Source: Calditrichota bacterium (GTDB lineage: Bacteria > Zixibacteria > MSB-5A5 > GN15 > FEB-12). From it: a stretch of DNA of 8,340 nt. Shown here one piece after another: positions 1 through 4,878 of this stretch. Made by a program: the position numbers and the translations under genes. Under the pieces are notes generated by a model. The model made no database searches. It was not told where the DNA came from and saw only the letters and a list, made by a program, of their open reading frames with translations. Numbering within the stretch: position 1 is the first letter of the stretch; every line of letters begins with the position of its first letter. The stretch lies in NCBI GenBank assembly GCA_008501655.1, contig QQUK01000152.1, positions 1 through 8,340 on the forward strand, in the 5' to 3' direction.

Positions 1-179
1 TAGGCTGTTCCGGCCTTGCCCGGGCTGACTTTATGTTAGATGCTAAAAATAATTTTTACTTCCTGGAGATGAATACCCTTCCCGGTATGACGGAACTTTC
101 ACTCGCACCGATGGCTGCCAAAGCTGACGGATATGATTTTGATACATTAATCGAGGAGCTGCTTCAGGCAGCATTGTAA
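1..179 (+). CDS. ddl: D-alanine--D-alanine ligase, C-terminal end (partial)
   Basis: This is the last 58 codons of an ATP-grasp ligase that enters from the left edge, read in the frame starting at base 3 and ending at TAA 177-179. The enzyme joins two D-alanines in the cytoplasm using ATP, making the dipeptide that ends the peptidoglycan stem peptide. Seen in the sequence: GCSGLARADFM, matching the family segment with the active-site Arg and the first Mg-binding Asp, then FLEMNTLPGMTELS, which carries the Glu and Asn Mg ligands and the NTxPGMT signature, then the usual short C-terminal helix. The N-terminal and central ATP-binding domains lie outside the window. The next gene starts 3 nt after the stop, so the two are probably cotranscribed. 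Another ATP-grasp ligase is possible but the NTLPGMT motif argues strongly for Ddl. Confidence 0.9.
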   Translation, partial: GCSGLARADFMLDAKNNFYFLEMNTLPGMTELSLAPMAAKADGYDFDTLIEELLQAAL

Positions 180-182
180 AAA

Positions 183-938
183 ATGGAAAAACTGACACCA
201 AAAGCTGTGATATTTGATTTAGGTTCAACTCTTATAGACTATGAAAAAACCCCCTGGGATATATTAGCAAAAGAATGTATGGCAAATGTTGCAAAAGTTC
301 TCAGGAAACAACATAACAATATTCCCGAAGATGAAAAATTTATCGACCTGTTTGAAAGTGTAAAATCTGAATACAGAAAACTTGCTGCTGATAAATATAT
401 CGAATGGTCGATTCCTCAAGCAGTCAAATCATTGCTGAGAAAAATAGATATTGAAGCTGACGAAGTGATGATAAGTAAACTTTTTGATGCATACTATAAA
501 CCGGTAGAGAAAAACCTCGAGGTATATAACGACACATTTGATACACTCAGTAAAGTTAAGGAAGCCGGTAAGACAATCGGACTTGTATCTAATACGATTT
601 TTCCGGCATCAGCTCATATCGGTGAACTGAAAAGGTTTGATTTGACCGAATTTTTTGATTTTAAGATTTTTAGTTCGACATTCGGAGTACGGAAACCTCA
701 TGCTGATATCTTTCTTGCCGCTGCTAATCGTGCCGGTGTAGCACCATCAGAGTGTGTATACATAGGGGACAGGTATCTTGAGGATGTCACCGGACCGGAA
801 TCGATCGGGATGCCGGCTATATTGAAAAAACTTGAAAAACGGGAATATCCCAAGGATATGCCGGAAAATATTCGAACAATCAGCACATTATCCGGTATAT
901 TAGACTATATAGATTTAGGAAATGACGAAGTAAATTAG
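183..938 (+). CDS. HAD-superfamily hydrolase (probable phosphatase)
   Basis: A 251-residue haloacid-dehalogenase-fold protein, probably a cytoplasmic phosphatase on a small phosphorylated metabolite; the substrate cannot be told. Motif I is FDLGSTL with the nucleophile Asp12. Motif II is LVSNT with Ser136. Motif III is Lys171 in FGVRKPHADIF. Motif IV is YIGDRYLEDV with Asp196 and Asp201. Residues 20-120 form a helical cap between motifs I and II, as in subfamily I. The position normally held by the acid/base Asp (DxD) is Gly14, a change also found in other HAD proteins that carry FDLG. The ATG lies 3 nt after the ddl stop with no convincing ribosome-binding site, so translation is probably coupled to ddl. 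The next gene follows after 15 nt. Family assignment is firm; activity is inferred. Confidence 0.88.
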   Translation: MEKLTPKAVIFDLGSTLIDYEKTPWDILAKECMANVAKVLRKQHNNIPEDEKFIDLFESVKSEYRKLAADKYIEWSIPQAVKSLLRKIDIEADEVMISKLFDAYYKPVEKNLEVYNDTFDTLSKVKEAGKTIGLVSNTIFPASAHIGELKRFDLTEFFDFKIFSSTFGVRKPHADIFLAAANRAGVAPSECVYIGDRYLEDVTGPESIGMPAILKKLEKREYPKDMPENIRTISTLSGILDYIDLGNDEVN

Positions 939-953
939 AATAAAGGAGTTTAG

Positions 954-2030
954 ATGGACAAGTCGGAACTACTATTACAGGAAATTACCAACGCTAACGG
1001 AGTCTCCGGTTATGAGAGTGAAGTCCGTGCAATCATGAAAAGAGAACTTGCTGATTGTACCGATTCTATAGAATGTGATAAAATGGGTTCTGTCCTCGGA
1101 ACCAAAAACGGACCGGCAAAATCTCCCCGTATAATGACAATCGGTCATATGGATGAAGTCGGTTTTATGGTAAAAGAAATTACTAACGAGGGGTTTATCA
1201 AATTCCTTCCTCTTGGTGGATGGTGGGGACATGTCGCCTTAGGACAGAGGATGCGGATTATCTCCTCTAAAGGAATTCATATCGGTGTAATCGGTTCAAC
1301 CCCGCCTCATATGCTTCAGCCGGAAGAACGGAAGAAAGTTTTAGAAATTAAAGATATGTTTATTGATGTCGGTGCAATGGAGAAATTTGACGTAGTCAAA
1401 AAACTCGGAATCAAACCGGGCGACCCGATTGTACCCGATTCAGAATTTACAATTCTATCCAATACAAAAACATATATGGCAAAAGCGTTTGATAATCGCG
1501 TTTCATGCGCTATTGTTTTGGAAGTATTAAAAAAGCTTAAAAAAGTCAAGCATCCGAACACGATTTTAGGCGGTGCGACAGTTCAGGAGGAAGTCGGGTT
1601 GCGTGGAGCACAGACAATTGCCCACATTGGTAACCCGGATGTCTGTTTGGTTGTCGATACAGGCATAGCACAGGATATTCCCCCGAACAGTTTTTCAAAA
1701 GCTGAGAAACTTGGTGCCGGTCCGGTTGTGTTAATTTATGATGGCGGTATGATTCCGAATCTGAAACTTCGTGACCTCGTTATCAAAACAGCGGAATCAA
1801 AAAAGATACCTTTCCATATTTCCTATATGGAACGGGGTGCAACCGATGGCGGTCGGGTTCATATGAGCCGTGCTGGTGTACCTTCTGTTGTCATTGGTCC
1901 GGCTATCCGATATATTCACAGCCATAATGGAATCCTGTCCCGTGCCGACTATGATAATACTATAAAATTGTTAGCAGAGGTTATCAAAAAACTTGATTCT
2001 AAAACAGTCAAGTCACTAACTGAGGATTAA
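954..2030 (+). CDS. M42-family metallo-aminopeptidase
   Basis: A 358-residue cytoplasmic di-zinc aminopeptidase of the M42 (TET/FrvX/YsdC, glutamyl aminopeptidase) family, which removes N-terminal residues from short peptides and typically forms large tetrahedral particles. By family alignment the visible metal and catalytic residues are His65 and Asp67 (GHMDEVGFMV), bridging Asp180 (AFDNRVS), Glu212 and Glu213 (VQEEVGLRGA; catalytic base and ligand), Asp235 (VVDTG) and His322 (RYIHSH). The PDZ-like insert lies roughly between residues 70 and 165. Length is normal for the family. A strong AAAGGAG at 942-948 sits 5 nt before the ATG. It is third in the ddl-HAD-M42-cysS operon, 7 nt ahead of cysS. 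Older annotations call such proteins endoglucanase or cellulase; the motifs here support a peptidase. Exact specificity is unknown. Confidence 0.95.
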   Translation: MDKSELLLQEITNANGVSGYESEVRAIMKRELADCTDSIECDKMGSVLGTKNGPAKSPRIMTIGHMDEVGFMVKEITNEGFIKFLPLGGWWGHVALGQRMRIISSKGIHIGVIGSTPPHMLQPEERKKVLEIKDMFIDVGAMEKFDVVKKLGIKPGDPIVPDSEFTILSNTKTYMAKAFDNRVSCAIVLEVLKKLKKVKHPNTILGGATVQEEVGLRGAQTIAHIGNPDVCLVVDTGIAQDIPPNSFSKAEKLGAGPVVLIYDGGMIPNLKLRDLVIKTAESKKIPFHISYMERGATDGGRVHMSRAGVPSVVIGPAIRYIHSHNGILSRADYDNTIKLLAEVIKKLDSKTVKSLTED

Positions 2031-2037
2031 AATTAAA

Positions 2038-3447
2038 ATGGCTTTACGATTTAAAAATTCATATACGCGACGAAAAGATGATTTTGTACCGATTGAGGAT
2101 AACAAGGTTAAAGTATATACTTGTGGTCCGACAGTCTACAATTATCAGCATATCGGAAATTTCCGGACATTTATCTGGGGTGACCTGCTTCGCCGTTATC
2201 TCTTATACAAAGGGTACGATGTCACTTATGTGATGAACATTACTGATATCGATGATAAAATCATCCGTGATTCGCAGGCTAAAAAAATGCCCCGTAAAGA
2301 ATTTATCGAGGGGTATGTCAAAGCGTTCAAAGATGACCTCGATTCGCTCGGTCTGATGCGCCCTGATGTACAGCCGTATGCAACCGACCATATCGACGGA
2401 ATGGTTAAAATGATTCAGACCCTTGTCGAAAAAGGTATCGCATACGAAGTAGATGGAAATTATTATTACAAGATTTCCGCATTCAAAGATTACGGAAAAC
2501 TTGCCAATCTTGATATGGGCGGGCTGAAACATGGTGCCCGGGTTGCATCCGATGAATATGAAAAAGATTCTGTTTCCGATTTTGCCCTCTGGAAAGCATG
2601 GCAGGAATCAGACGGCGATATATTCTGGGATACACCGATCGGTAAAGGACGTCCCGGCTGGCATATCGAATGTTCGGTGATGTCATCGGAATATCTCGGT
2701 AATCATTTTGATATTCATACCGGTGGCGTTGATCTGATGTTCCCGCATCATGAAAATGAAATCGCTCAGTCGGAAGGCTGTTCCGGTGAAAAATCGGTAA
2801 ACTACTGGCTCCATGGGGAACATCTCATTGTTGAAGGCAAAAAGATGTCAAAATCCCTTGGAAATTTCTATACACTCAGAGATATTCTCGACAAAGGTTT
2901 TTCCGGTATGGTTGTCAGGTATCTTTTGATATCAACATATTACCGCCAGCAGTTAAACTTTACCTTTGATGGTCTTGAGGCTGCCCGTTCTGCCTTGGAA
3001 CGGTATAACGGCTTTATATCCAATCTGGAATCATATGCAGGTGCAGACTCTGATGGTTCAGCTGATGCCGTGATTGAAAAGGCAAAAAGCGGATTTGAGG
3101 ATGCGCTTGATGATGACCTCAATATCTCCGGTGCTTTGGGTGCCGTCTTTGATTTTATCCGGGATATTAACCGTCTCAAAGCTGAAGGTAAACTTTCAGC
3201 TGAAGAGCGGGATAAAGCTCTCGAAACGATAAAGAAATTTGATACTGTTCTTAATTTCACCTATCAGACCGGTGCATCTGATGATATCGATGAGGCTGAA
3301 ATCGAAGCTCTGATTCAAAAACGTGCCGATGCAAAAAAGAACAAGGATTTTGCTTTAGCCGACAAGATTCGTACAGACCTTTTGGAGACTGGAATTATCC
3401 TCGAGGATAGCCGGGAAGGCACCAAATGGAAGAAGAAAATAGGGTAA
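2038..3447 (+). CDS. cysS: cysteinyl-tRNA synthetase
   Basis: A complete 469-residue class I aminoacyl-tRNA synthetase that activates cysteine with ATP and charges tRNA-Cys in the cytoplasm; E. coli CysRS is 461 residues. The HIGH motif appears as HIGN at residues 38-41 in CGPTVYNYQHIGN, and KMSKS is at 269-273. The zinc site that selects cysteine is intact: Cys29, Cys212 (WHIECSVMS), His237 and Glu241 (PHHENE). Residues after about 300 form the helical tRNA-binding part, ending in the usual small C-terminal domain. The ATG is 7 nt after the M42 stop and the only Shine-Dalgarno-like sequence is GAGG at 2022-2025, 12 nt away, so translational coupling is likely. A terminator at 3542-3571 probably ends the operon. 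Confidence 0.98.
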   Translation: MALRFKNSYTRRKDDFVPIEDNKVKVYTCGPTVYNYQHIGNFRTFIWGDLLRRYLLYKGYDVTYVMNITDIDDKIIRDSQAKKMPRKEFIEGYVKAFKDDLDSLGLMRPDVQPYATDHIDGMVKMIQTLVEKGIAYEVDGNYYYKISAFKDYGKLANLDMGGLKHGARVASDEYEKDSVSDFALWKAWQESDGDIFWDTPIGKGRPGWHIECSVMSSEYLGNHFDIHTGGVDLMFPHHENEIAQSEGCSGEKSVNYWLHGEHLIVEGKKMSKSLGNFYTLRDILDKGFSGMVVRYLLISTYYRQQLNFTFDGLEAARSALERYNGFISNLESYAGADSDGSADAVIEKAKSGFEDALDDDLNISGALGAVFDFIRDINRLKAEGKLSAEERDKALETIKKFDTVLNFTYQTGASDDIDEAEIEALIQKRADAKKNKDFALADKIRTDLLETGIILEDSREGTKWKKKIG

Positions 3448-3456
3448 GATAGATAA

Positions 3457-3493
3457 TTCAAGTCACCCTGAGTTGAGTCTAAGGGGACTTGAA
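3457..3493. repeat. Stem-loop repeat, CCCTGAG family, copy 1
   Basis: An inverted repeat starting 10 nt after the cysS stop. TTCAAGTC (3457-3464) pairs with GACTTGAA (3486-3493), and after a single bulged A, CCCT (3466-3469) pairs with AGGG (3482-3485), leaving a 12-nt loop. A second copy with nearly the same loop lies at 3710-3742. Its outer stem reads AAAGTC/GACTTT instead of CAAGTC/GACTTG, a change on both strands that keeps pairing. There is no T-run after it, so it is unlikely to be the main terminator of cysS. Confidence 0.8.
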
Positions 3494-3500
3494 TTTGTAT

Positions 3501-3530
3501 TGAGCATACTTCGACAAGCTCAGTATGACA
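3501..3530. repeat. TTCGACAAGCTCAG-type short palindromic element
   Basis: This stretch contains CTTCGACAAGCTCAGTATGA, a sequence type that recurs between genes in many environmental bacterial genomes (general recollection, not searched). It can fold as CATACT (3505-3510) with AGTATG (3522-3527), or alternatively TGAGC (3501-3505) with GCTCA (3518-3522). It is the second in a row of eight stem-loops between cysS and the tRNA. There is only one copy in the window, so calling it a repeat rests on that recollection. Confidence 0.5.
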
Positions 3531-3536
3531 GATTAT

Positions 3537-3600
3537 CGTAGGGCAGAACCCTTTAGCGGTTCTGCCTTTTTATAGGGGCGGTTCGCGAACCGCCCCTACG
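3537..3600. repeat. Paired-hairpin module A (GTAG-footed, REP/BIME-like)
   Basis: An outer inverted repeat CGTAGGG (3537-3543) / CCCTACG (3594-3600) encloses two hairpins. The first pairs GGCAGAACC (3542-3550) with GGTTCTGCC (3558-3566). The second is a perfect 26-nt palindrome at 3573-3598 with half-site TAGGGGCGGTTCG. GTAG sits at the 5' foot of the first hairpin on the plus strand (3538-3541) and, as CTAC at 3596-3599, at the foot of the second on the minus strand. In REP elements a GTAG-type tetranucleotide at the hairpin foot is recognised by RAYT transposases, and two REPs in opposite orientation make a BIME. The mobile interpretation is inferred; the symmetry is directly visible. The total of 64 nt resembles modules B and C. 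Confidence 0.75.
3542..3571 (+). terminator. Intrinsic terminator of the ddl-HAD-M42-cysS operon
   Basis: A perfect 9-bp stem, GGCAGAACC (3542-3550) with GGTTCTGCC (3558-3566), closes a 7-nt loop and is followed directly by TTTTT (3567-3571). This is the classic Rho-independent form on the plus strand and lies about 95 nt after the cysS stop. It is also the first hairpin of module A, so a REP-like element seems to act as the operon's terminator. Confidence 0.82.
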
Positions 3601-3611
3601 AATTAAAAGTT

Positions 3612-3652
3612 CTGTCAGGTCCTGTCCGCCAGAGGCGGATGAGACCTGACAG
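3612..3652. repeat. Nested stem-loop, GTCAG family, copy 1
   Basis: CTGTCAGGTC (3612-3621) pairs with GACCTGACAG (3643-3652). A 3x3 internal loop follows (CTG 3622-3624 / TGA 3640-3642), then TCCGCC (3625-3630) pairs with GGCGGA (3634-3639) around the triloop AGA. The inner CCGCCAGAGGCGG type also occurs in intergenic repeats of other environmental bacteria (recollection). It has the same architecture as the next element at 3660-3700, and no protein can be read from it. Confidence 0.8.
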
Positions 3653-3659
3653 TAAAACT

Positions 3660-3700
3660 CGTCAGTTCACAATTCACCTTTGGCGAATCAGGAACTGACG
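3660..3700. repeat. Nested stem-loop, GTCAG family, copy 2
   Basis: CGTCAGTTC (3660-3668) pairs with GAACTGACG (3692-3700). A 3x3 internal loop (3669-3671 / 3689-3691) leads to an inner stem of ATTC (3672-3675) with GAAT (3685-3688) and CC with GG, split by one A-C mismatch, around the triloop TTT. Apart from GTCAG it shares little sequence with 3612-3652, but stem and loop sizes match closely. The outer stems differ by a compensated change (GTCAGGTC/GACCTGAC against GTCAGTTC/GAACTGAC). Confidence 0.75.
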
Positions 3701-3709
3701 AAACAGTTG

Positions 3710-3742
3710 AAAGTCACCCTGAGCGGAGTCTAAGGGGACTTT
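3710..3742. repeat. Stem-loop repeat, CCCTGAG family, copy 2
   Basis: AAAGTC (3710-3715) pairs with GACTTT (3737-3742), then after one bulged A, CCCT (3717-3720) pairs with AGGG (3733-3736). The 12-nt loop is gagcggagtcta, against gagttgagtcta in the copy at 3457-3493. The two copies bracket the stem-loop array between cysS and the tRNA in direct orientation. Confidence 0.8.
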
Positions 3743-3766
3743 GGAAAAAAGAGTTTAAAAATTTTA

Positions 3767-3801
3767 TTGACAAAACCGAAAAAAATGTTTCCTTTCGGTT
3801 T
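3767..3801 (+). promoter_or_regulatory. TTGACA box and stem-loop upstream of tRNA-Thr
   Basis: A consensus -35 hexamer TTGACA is at 3767-3772, 55 nt before the mature tRNA. No good TATAAT lies 16-18 nt downstream. Instead there is a 9-bp inverted repeat, AAACCGAAA (3773-3781) with TTTCGGTTT (3793-3801), around an 11-nt loop. Either the tRNA promoter has a weak -10, or the stem-loop belongs to the repeat array and its insertion altered the promoter. The hairpin is visible; the promoter call is tentative. Confidence 0.35.
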
Positions 3802-3827
3802 CTGATTTGGCAAAACGCCATCTACAA

Positions 3828-3900
3828 GCCGATGTAGCTCAGCTGGCAGAGCAAGTGATTTGTAATCACTAGGTCGGGGGTTCGATTCCCTCCATCGGCT
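3828..3900 (+). tRNA. tRNA-Thr (anticodon TGT)
   Basis: A 73-nt tRNA with a full cloverleaf. The acceptor stem is GCCGATG (3828-3834) with CATCGGC (3893-3899). The D stem is GCTC/GAGC. The anticodon stem AGTGA/TCACT closes the loop TTTGTAA, with TGT at 3861-3863, reading ACA and, by wobble, other threonine codons. The variable loop is AGGTC, and the T arm GGGGG/CCCTC carries TTCGATT. The body resembles E. coli tRNA-Thr(UGU). The discriminator base is T3900 rather than the A found in E. coli, and CCA is not encoded, so CCA would be added enzymatically. No duplicate of the 3' end is seen in the window, so there is no sign of an integrated element using this tRNA. Confidence 0.97.
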
Positions 3901-3936
3901 TATTTTTATTGCAAGAAAATGTCCACCAAAAAGTGA

Positions 3937-3966
3937 TTGATTATTTCCATTTTATCTGGTTATAAT
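3937..3966 (+). promoter_or_regulatory. Promoter giving a probably leaderless transcript for the gene at 3972
   Basis: TTGATT (3937-3942, four of six consensus positions) and a perfect TATAAT (3961-3966) are 18 nt apart. The ATG at 3972 comes only 5 nt after the -10 box, so transcription should begin at or beside the A of the start codon. No Shine-Dalgarno sequence precedes the ATG. An in-frame TAA at 3963-3965, inside the -10 box, excludes a longer protein. Confidence 0.7.
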
Positions 3967-3971
3967 ACTTT

Positions 3972-4610
3972 ATGAAAAAATGTGGAGCTTTGAATAGATT
4001 TGGTAAACCTTGCGGTAAAGATGCTATCCCTGGGATGGATTATTGTCAAGACCATTATCAACATCCTAATAAAATCCTAAAAATAATTAAAAAATTTGGC
4101 AAATATTTACTTACTTTATCTTTACCGCTTATTTTGGGTTATTTAATTTATCCTACAATTTTGGATGATATTTTTGAAACTCTAATTTCGCTTTCGGAAC
4201 GTTTAATTAAAATCGAAGAGGTTATAATTACAGAGGAAGAACATGAAGAGTTGCTAAAGAAATTCCCTTTGGGTTATATAGTATTAGAATTAACAGAGAG
4301 AAAAATTCAAATAGTTGACACAACAGAATTCTCTAGAAACCTGGAATTTGATTACAGAACAATTAAGTTTCAATTCTTAGATGAAAGTCAGTTGAAAATC
4401 ACTATACCTAGTCACATTGATAGTGAAGGGAATTTTGAGATTGCTGATAATTCAGTTATTATACCAAGAAAAGAAGGTTACATTTTTAATGCAACAAATA
4501 GTTATTTTGGTAACTCAGATATTGAAGCTTATCCTTATAATGTATTTATTCAAATTCTTAGAGAAAACCCAAGTGACTTAATCATTTTGATTGGTTTTTC
4601 TAAAAGGTAA
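3972..4610 (+). CDS. Unrecognised membrane protein with N-terminal Cys3His motif
   Basis: A 212-residue protein that I do not recognise as a whole. The N-terminus carries C4-x9-C14-x10-C25-x2-H28 in KKCGALNRFGKPCGKD... and DYCQDHY, resembling short zinc-binding modules of the form CGA-T--G-PC----...C--H found in phage and environmental bacterial proteins. A basic stretch (residues 34-44) leads to one hydrophobic helix at about 45-64, predicting the motif in the cytoplasm and residues 65-212 outside. The latter begin with an acidic helical stretch and then look beta-rich, without motifs I know. Base composition stands apart: G+C is 13 of 60 bases at 4081-4140 and 15 of 60 at 4441-4500, against 31 of 60 at 2641-2700 in cysS. 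It sits alone between a tRNA and repeats with its own promoter, which suggests horizontal gain. Confidence 0.7.
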   Translation: MKKCGALNRFGKPCGKDAIPGMDYCQDHYQHPNKILKIIKKFGKYLLTLSLPLILGYLIYPTILDDIFETLISLSERLIKIEEVIITEEEHEELLKKFPLGYIVLELTERKIQIVDTTEFSRNLEFDYRTIKFQFLDESQLKITIPSHIDSEGNFEIADNSVIIPRKEGYIFNATNSYFGNSDIEAYPYNVFIQILRENPSDLIILIGFSKR

Positions 4611-4634
4611 TGTATTAAAAAATTACGAAAATCT

Positions 4635-4695
4635 GTGCAAAGCAGACGTCCCCGTCTGCTTGTAAAACCGGCAGATGAGGACATCTGCCTTGCAC
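4635..4695. repeat. Paired-hairpin module B (GTGC-footed)
   Basis: Outer GTGCAA (4635-4640) and TTGCAC (4690-4695) enclose two hairpins: AGCAGACG (4641-4648) with CGTCTGCT (4653-4660), and GGCAGATG (4670-4677) with CATCTGCC (4682-4689), each with a 4-nt loop. The module is thus two copies of one 25-nt element in opposite orientation, 4635-4659 inverted and 4671-4695 direct. Related copies occur at 4879-4903 and 4911-4935. It lies 25 nt after the AT-rich gene. There is no T-run after either hairpin, so termination is not obvious. Confidence 0.8.
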
Positions 4696-4702
4696 TTGTT
4701 GA

Positions 4703-4764
4703 GTAGGTCGAAAGTCTTGACTTTCGACATTTGCTTTTATCAGGAGGCACGCCTCTTGACCTAC
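4703..4764. repeat. Paired-hairpin module C (GTAG-footed, REP/BIME-like)
   Basis: Outer GTAGGTC (4703-4709) and GACCTAC (4758-4764) enclose two hairpins. The first pairs GTCGAAAGTC (4707-4716) with GACTTTCGAC (4719-4728); its loop is only TT. The second is AGGAGGC (4742-4748) with GCCTCTT (4751-4757), with one G-T pair. GTAG is at the foot of the first hairpin on the plus strand and of the second on the minus strand (CTAC 4761-4764). This is the layout of module A with unrelated stem sequences, and only 7 nt separate it from module B. The 60 nt that follow (4765-4824) show nothing I can assign. Confidence 0.78.
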
Positions 4765-4824
4765 ATGAGACTAAATTTTGCCCAATATCATTCCGATACC
4801 ATAAAATAACGAACAATTTAAAAC

Positions 4825-4868
4825 TTGTCACCGTATAGAAATTAACTCTATATTTGAATAGAGATTAA
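4825..4868 (+). promoter_or_regulatory. Candidate promoter with overlapping inverted repeat, ABC operon
   Basis: TTGTCA (4825-4830) and TATATT (4849-4854), each five of six to consensus, are 18 nt apart, predicting a start near 4861 and a leader of about 95 nt before the TTG at 4956. An inverted repeat covers the -10 and start: TTAA-CTCTAT (4842-4851) with ATAGAG-A-TTAA (4858-4868). Such symmetry suggests an operator for a dimeric repressor or a hairpin at the RNA 5' end. No regulator gene is nearby, and AT-rich sequence produces such matches by chance. Confidence 0.45.
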
Positions 4869-4878
4869 GTTTTGACTG

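Noticed and set aside
954..2030. Endoglucanase/cellulase function for the M42 protein
   Set aside because: That is a historical annotation of the family; the complete di-zinc peptidase residues support an aminopeptidase.
4550..4831. Minus-strand 93-residue reading frame
   Set aside because: It overlaps the end of the AT-rich gene and runs through palindromic modules B and C; the protein is low in complexity, has no recognisable motif and no ribosome-binding site was noticed.
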